Assembly: GCA_003538975.1 (NCBI GenBank)
Contig: DPQQ01000010.1
Location: 6,598-70,597, forward strand
From: Clostridiales bacterium
GTDB taxonomy: Bacteria > Bacillota > Clostridia > Christensenellales > Borkfalkiaceae
Direction of reading: 5' to 3'
DNA length: 64,000 nucleotides
Below the pieces are notes generated by a model. It worked only from the letters and a program-made list of their open reading frames with translations. It made no database searches and had not been told where the DNA came from. Position numbers and translations under genes: made by a program. This document shows positions 60,820 through 64,000 of the stretch, in pieces. Position 1 is the first letter of the stretch. Each line of letters begins with the position of its first letter.

Positions 60820-63800
60820 ATGTACGATAAAGTAGATACGTCGATGAACTTTTTACCGAGAGAGAAAGAAGTTCTCGATTTCTGGAAACAGAACGAAATT
60901 TTCGAAAAAGTATTGAAACTTAACGAAGGCGCGCCCGAATTCACCTTTTACGACGGTCCTCCGACGGCTAACGGAAAGCCGCATATAGGACATATTTTAA
61001 CGAGAGTAATAAAGGATATTATTCCGAGATACAGAACGATGAAGGGTTACCACGTCGCTCGTAAAGCGGGCTGGGACACTCACGGACTTCCGGTAGAACT
61101 CGAAGTCGAAAAATCTTTGGGTATAAACGGCAAACCGCAGATCGAAAATTACGGTATCGAGCCGTTTATCAAAAAGTGCAAAGAGTCGGTCTGGAAGTAT
61201 AAAGGCGAATGGGAAAAAATGTCCGACAGAGTAGGTTACTGGGCGGATATGGAACACCCGTACGTTACTTACGACGATAATTATATCGAATCGGAATGGT
61301 GGGCGTTAAAGACCATCGCCGACAAAGGACTTTTATACAAAGGTTATAAAATAGTGCCTTACTGCCCGCGTTGCGGCACCGCGCTTTCTTCGCACGAAGT
61401 CGCGCAGGGCTATAAAGACGTTAAAGAAACTTCCGTTTTCGTAAAATTCAGAGTAAAAGGGGAAGAGAATAAGTTTTTCTTAGCCTGGACGACCACGCCG
61501 TGGACTCTTCCGTCGAACGTAGCTCTCTGCATGAATCCGAACGAAACATACGTCGAAATAAAAACCGAAGAATGTAATTATATTCTTGCGAAAGCTCTCG
61601 TCGGAAAGCTTTTCGAAGAAGGCTCTTATGAAGTCCTTTCCGAAAAGACCGGCAAAGATTACGAATACGCAGAATACGAACCGCTTTTCGATTTCGTAAA
61701 AGACGATCTTAAAAACAAGGGATACAAGGCTTACTATGTAACTAACGCCGACTACGTTACCATGGACGACGGCACGGGTGTAGTTCATATCGCTCCCGCT
61801 TTCGGCGAAGACGATCATCAGGTAGGCGACAGATATAATCTCCCCGCCGTAAAACTCGTAGACGGACAGGGTAAACTCACTGCGGAATGCGGCGAATTTG
61901 CGGGCATATTCGTAAAAGACGCCGATAAACTCATTATTAAAAATCTTAAAGAAAAGGGACTTTTGTTCAAAACTCTCGAATTTACTCACAGCTATCCTTT
62001 CTGCTGGAGATGCGACACGCCGCTTCTTTACTATCCGAGAGAATCCTGGTTCATCAAAATGACCGCGGTAAAGGACAGACTTTTAGCCGTAAACTCTTCG
62101 ATAAACTGGATGCCCGAAACGATAGGTACCGGCAGAATGGGCAACTTCCTCGAAAACGTCATCGACTGGGGGCTTTCGAGAGACAGATACTGGGGAACTC
62201 CGCTCCCTGTATGGAAGTGCGACAAGTGCGGCAAGATGCACGTCGTCGGCAGTAAAGCGGAACTTAAAGAATTAGGACACATAGACGGCGATATAGAACT
62301 CCACCGTCCGTACATCGACGCCGTAACTTGGGATTGCGAATGCGGCGGCAAATTCGTGAGAGAAAAAGAAGTAATCGACTGCTGGTTCGACTCCGGTTCG
62401 ATGCCTTTCGCGCAGCTTCACTATCCGTTCGAGAATAAAGATCAGTTCGAAAAGCACTTCCCGGCGGACTTTATTTCGGAAGCGATCGACCAGACGAGAG
62501 GATGGTTCTATACTTTGATAGCCATTTCAACCCTTTTGTTCGATAAAGCGCCCTTCAAAAACTGCATAGTTTTAGGACACGTCAACGACAAAAACGGCAT
62601 AAAGATGAGCAAGCACAAAGGTAACGTCGTAGATCCGTGGTCGGTACTCGACAAACAGGGCGCGGACGCAGTAAGATGGTACTTCTATACGGGTTCCGCT
62701 CCGTGGCTTCCTTCGAGATTCTACGAAGAAGCCGTATCCGAAGCCCAGCGTAAATTCATGGGAACGTTGTGGAATACTTACGCGTTCTTTGTGCTCTATG
62801 CCGACATCGACGGCTACGATCCCTCGAAGTACGACCTTAAAAACTGCAAACTCACCACTATGGACAAGTGGGTTTTATCAAAACTCAACACTCTCGTAAA
62901 AGACGTGGATAACGGTCTTAACGACTATAAAATTTTCGAAAGCGCGAGAGAAATGCAGGACTTTACCGACGAACTTTCGAACTGGTACGTACGCCGTTCG
63001 AGAGAAAGATTCTGGGGCAAAGGCATGGACGACGATAAGGTAGCCGCTTATACCACGCTTTACACCGTTCTTTCGACGATGGCTAAAATCTCGGCGCCGT
63101 TCACTCCCTTTATGGCGGAATCCATTTATCAGAATATCGTAAGAAGATTCTATAAAGACGCGCCCGAATCGGTACATCTCTGCTCTTATCCCGCCGTAAA
63201 CGAAGAACTTATCGACGAAAAGCTCGAAAAGGGCATGGAAGAAGTTCTTAACATAGTAGTTCTCGGCAGGGCCGCGAGAAACTCTTCGAACATAAAGAAC
63301 AGGCAGCCGCTTAAAAAGGTATTCGTTTGCTCCGAAACGGCGAGCGTTCTTCCCGCGGAACTTTCGGATATAGCCAAAGACGAACTTAACGTAAAAGAAC
63401 TCGAATATTTAACCAAAGCAAACGAATTTATCACATATACCCTTAAACCGCAGCTTAAAACGTTAGGACCCAAGTACGGAAAGATGCTCGGCTCGGTCAA
63501 AAAGTTCTTATCGACATGTAATGCGGACGAAGTAGTGGCGACGGTAAGAGAAGGCAAAACTTATAAAACCGAGTTCGAAGGCAACGAATTCGAATTCACT
63601 GCGGACGATCTTCTTATTTCTTCCGAATCGAAGGAAGGTTTCGCTTCCGAGAGCGGCAACGGCATGACCGTAGTTCTCGACACCGAAGTAACGCCCGAAC
63701 TTAAACTCGAAGGAAACGTAAGGGAAATCGTTTCCAAAGTTCAGACCATGCGTAAGGAAGCCGGCTTCGAAGTAACCGATCACATAAACGTATATTACAA

Positions 63801-63957
63801 AGCGGACGGAGAAGTGAAAGAAGCTTTCGAAAAGGGTAAAGACAAGATAATGACCGTAGTTCTCGCGGAAACTTTAAACGAAGGCGAAAACGAAGGCTAT
63901 ACACAGGAAATAGACGTAAACGGCGAAAAAGCGACCGTTACGATAGCAAAAGCATAA
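60820..63957 (+). CDS. ileS: Isoleucyl-tRNA synthetase, long (eukaryote-like) type
   Basis: This 1045-residue class I synthetase has FTFYDGPPTANGKPHIGHIL (HIGH motif, about 55), GWDTHGLPVELEVEK, the editing domain (AWTTTPWTLPSNVALC; DDGTGVVHIAPAFGEDD) and the KMSKS loop IKMSKHKGNVVDPW (KMSKH here). A long C-terminal tRNA-binding region ends in VTPELKLEGNVREIVSKV and a small beta domain. Length and motif spelling fit the IleS2 group, which differs from the ~920-residue bacterial form and often resists mupirocin; that is a family property, not tested here. It is controlled by the T-box leader. An AAAGGAGAG ribosome binding site precedes the ATG. Confidence 0.96.
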   Translation: MYDKVDTSMNFLPREKEVLDFWKQNEIFEKVLKLNEGAPEFTFYDGPPTANGKPHIGHILTRVIKDIIPRYRTMKGYHVARKAGWDTHGLPVELEVEKSLGINGKPQIENYGIEPFIKKCKESVWKYKGEWEKMSDRVGYWADMEHPYVTYDDNYIESEWWALKTIADKGLLYKGYKIVPYCPRCGTALSSHEVAQGYKDVKETSVFVKFRVKGEENKFFLAWTTTPWTLPSNVALCMNPNETYVEIKTEECNYILAKALVGKLFEEGSYEVLSEKTGKDYEYAEYEPLFDFVKDDLKNKGYKAYYVTNADYVTMDDGTGVVHIAPAFGEDDHQVGDRYNLPAVKLVDGQGKLTAECGEFAGIFVKDADKLIIKNLKEKGLLFKTLEFTHSYPFCWRCDTPLLYYPRESWFIKMTAVKDRLLAVNSSINWMPETIGTGRMGNFLENVIDWGLSRDRYWGTPLPVWKCDKCGKMHVVGSKAELKELGHIDGDIELHRPYIDAVTWDCECGGKFVREKEVIDCWFDSGSMPFAQLHYPFENKDQFEKHFPADFISEAIDQTRGWFYTLIAISTLLFDKAPFKNCIVLGHVNDKNGIKMSKHKGNVVDPWSVLDKQGADAVRWYFYTGSAPWLPSRFYEEAVSEAQRKFMGTLWNTYAFFVLYADIDGYDPSKYDLKNCKLTTMDKWVLSKLNTLVKDVDNGLNDYKIFESAREMQDFTDELSNWYVRRSRERFWGKGMDDDKVAAYTTLYTVLSTMAKISAPFTPFMAESIYQNIVRRFYKDAPESVHLCSYPAVNEELIDEKLEKGMEEVLNIVVLGRAARNSSNIKNRQPLKKVFVCSETASVLPAELSDIAKDELNVKELEYLTKANEFITYTLKPQLKTLGPKYGKMLGSVKKFLSTCNADEVVATVREGKTYKTEFEGNEFEFTADDLLISSESKEGFASESGNGMTVVLDTEVTPELKLEGNVREIVSKVQTMRKEAGFEVTDHINVYYKADGEVKEAFEKGKDKIMTVVLAETLNEGENEGYTQEIDVNGEKATVTIAKA

Positions 63958-63960
63958 TTT

Positions 63961-64000
63961 ATGAGAACCGCAAACTGGAAAGATTTTTCCGTCATAACGA
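63961..64000 (+). CDS. Start of a further gene, cut by the window end
   Basis: An ATG begins 3 bases after the ileS stop and stays open to the edge (MRTANWKDFSVIT). The spacing suggests translational coupling with ileS; no separate ribosome binding site is visible. The opening resembles that of a group of SAM-dependent methyltransferases (MRTAxWxDYxLID), but 13 residues are too few to decide. Confidence 0.45.
   Translation, partial: MRTANWKDFSVIT

Overview
The window reads as chromosomal DNA of an endospore-lineage Firmicute, most likely an uncultured gut-type clostridium. Supporting signs are spoIIE, addAB in place of recBCD, a large Bacillus-type SRP RNA with an Alu domain, a T-box leader on ileS, strong TTGACA/TATAAT promoters and many intrinsic terminators. 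Base composition is moderate and codon use looks even. There are no insertion sequences, phage genes, CRISPR arrays, tRNAs or rRNAs that I can see. The placement near gut Clostridia is inference; no marker gene here fixes a genus.

Layout. 1-5.1 kb: 5'-truncated lipoprotein with an RsgI-like domain, a rhodanese/TtcA-like fusion, a lipoprotein, and a reverse-strand mntP-yjbR pair. 5.1-9.4 kb: an apparently leaderless HNH-like gene, a Na+/phosphate cotransporter behind a folded leader that can hide its ribosome binding site, a YgjP-type metalloprotease, and a divergent Xre regulator/lipoprotein pair sharing two identical palindromic operators. 9.5-24.3 kb: a GH106-type enzyme, an M29 aminopeptidase, dxs, an S51 peptidase, queH, uvrBA and a GH20-type enzyme. 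24.4-35.1 kb: ychF, argS, a BaiN-type flavoprotein, a RimK-like ATP-grasp protein, rho, spoIIE and a lipoprotein. 35.3-44.1 kb: addBA, a small membrane protein and an anchored Glu/Ala-rich protein. 44.2-54.3 kb: SorE-like dehydrogenase, VanW protein, Gfo/Idh/MocA oxidoreductase, ABC exporter, GNAT protein with an internal duplication, LRR lipoprotein, RlmI-type methyltransferase and an unknown protein. 54.4-60.0 kb: phosphate locus pstS-pstCA(fused)-pstB-phoP-phoR, with near-identical terminators on both sides. 60.1-64.0 kb: SRP RNA on the minus strand, T-box leader, ileS and the start of a further gene.

How genes work together. The best-defined module is phosphate uptake and sensing: a candidate Pho box sits before pstS, the permease is one fused polypeptide, and a PhoP/PhoR-type two-component pair follows. 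No phoU gene is present; the only PhoU-like domain in the window is the tail of the cotransporter about 48 kb away. Other working sets are uvrB/uvrA (excision repair), addB/addA (break repair) and several scattered carbohydrate enzymes.

The observations I would follow first are the SD-sequestering leader of the Na+/Pi cotransporter, the Xre/double-operator/lipoprotein switch, the leaderless HNH gene, the PstC-PstA fusion with its flanking repeats, and the recent in-frame duplication in the GNAT gene. I did not find a clear, wholly new multi-gene system.
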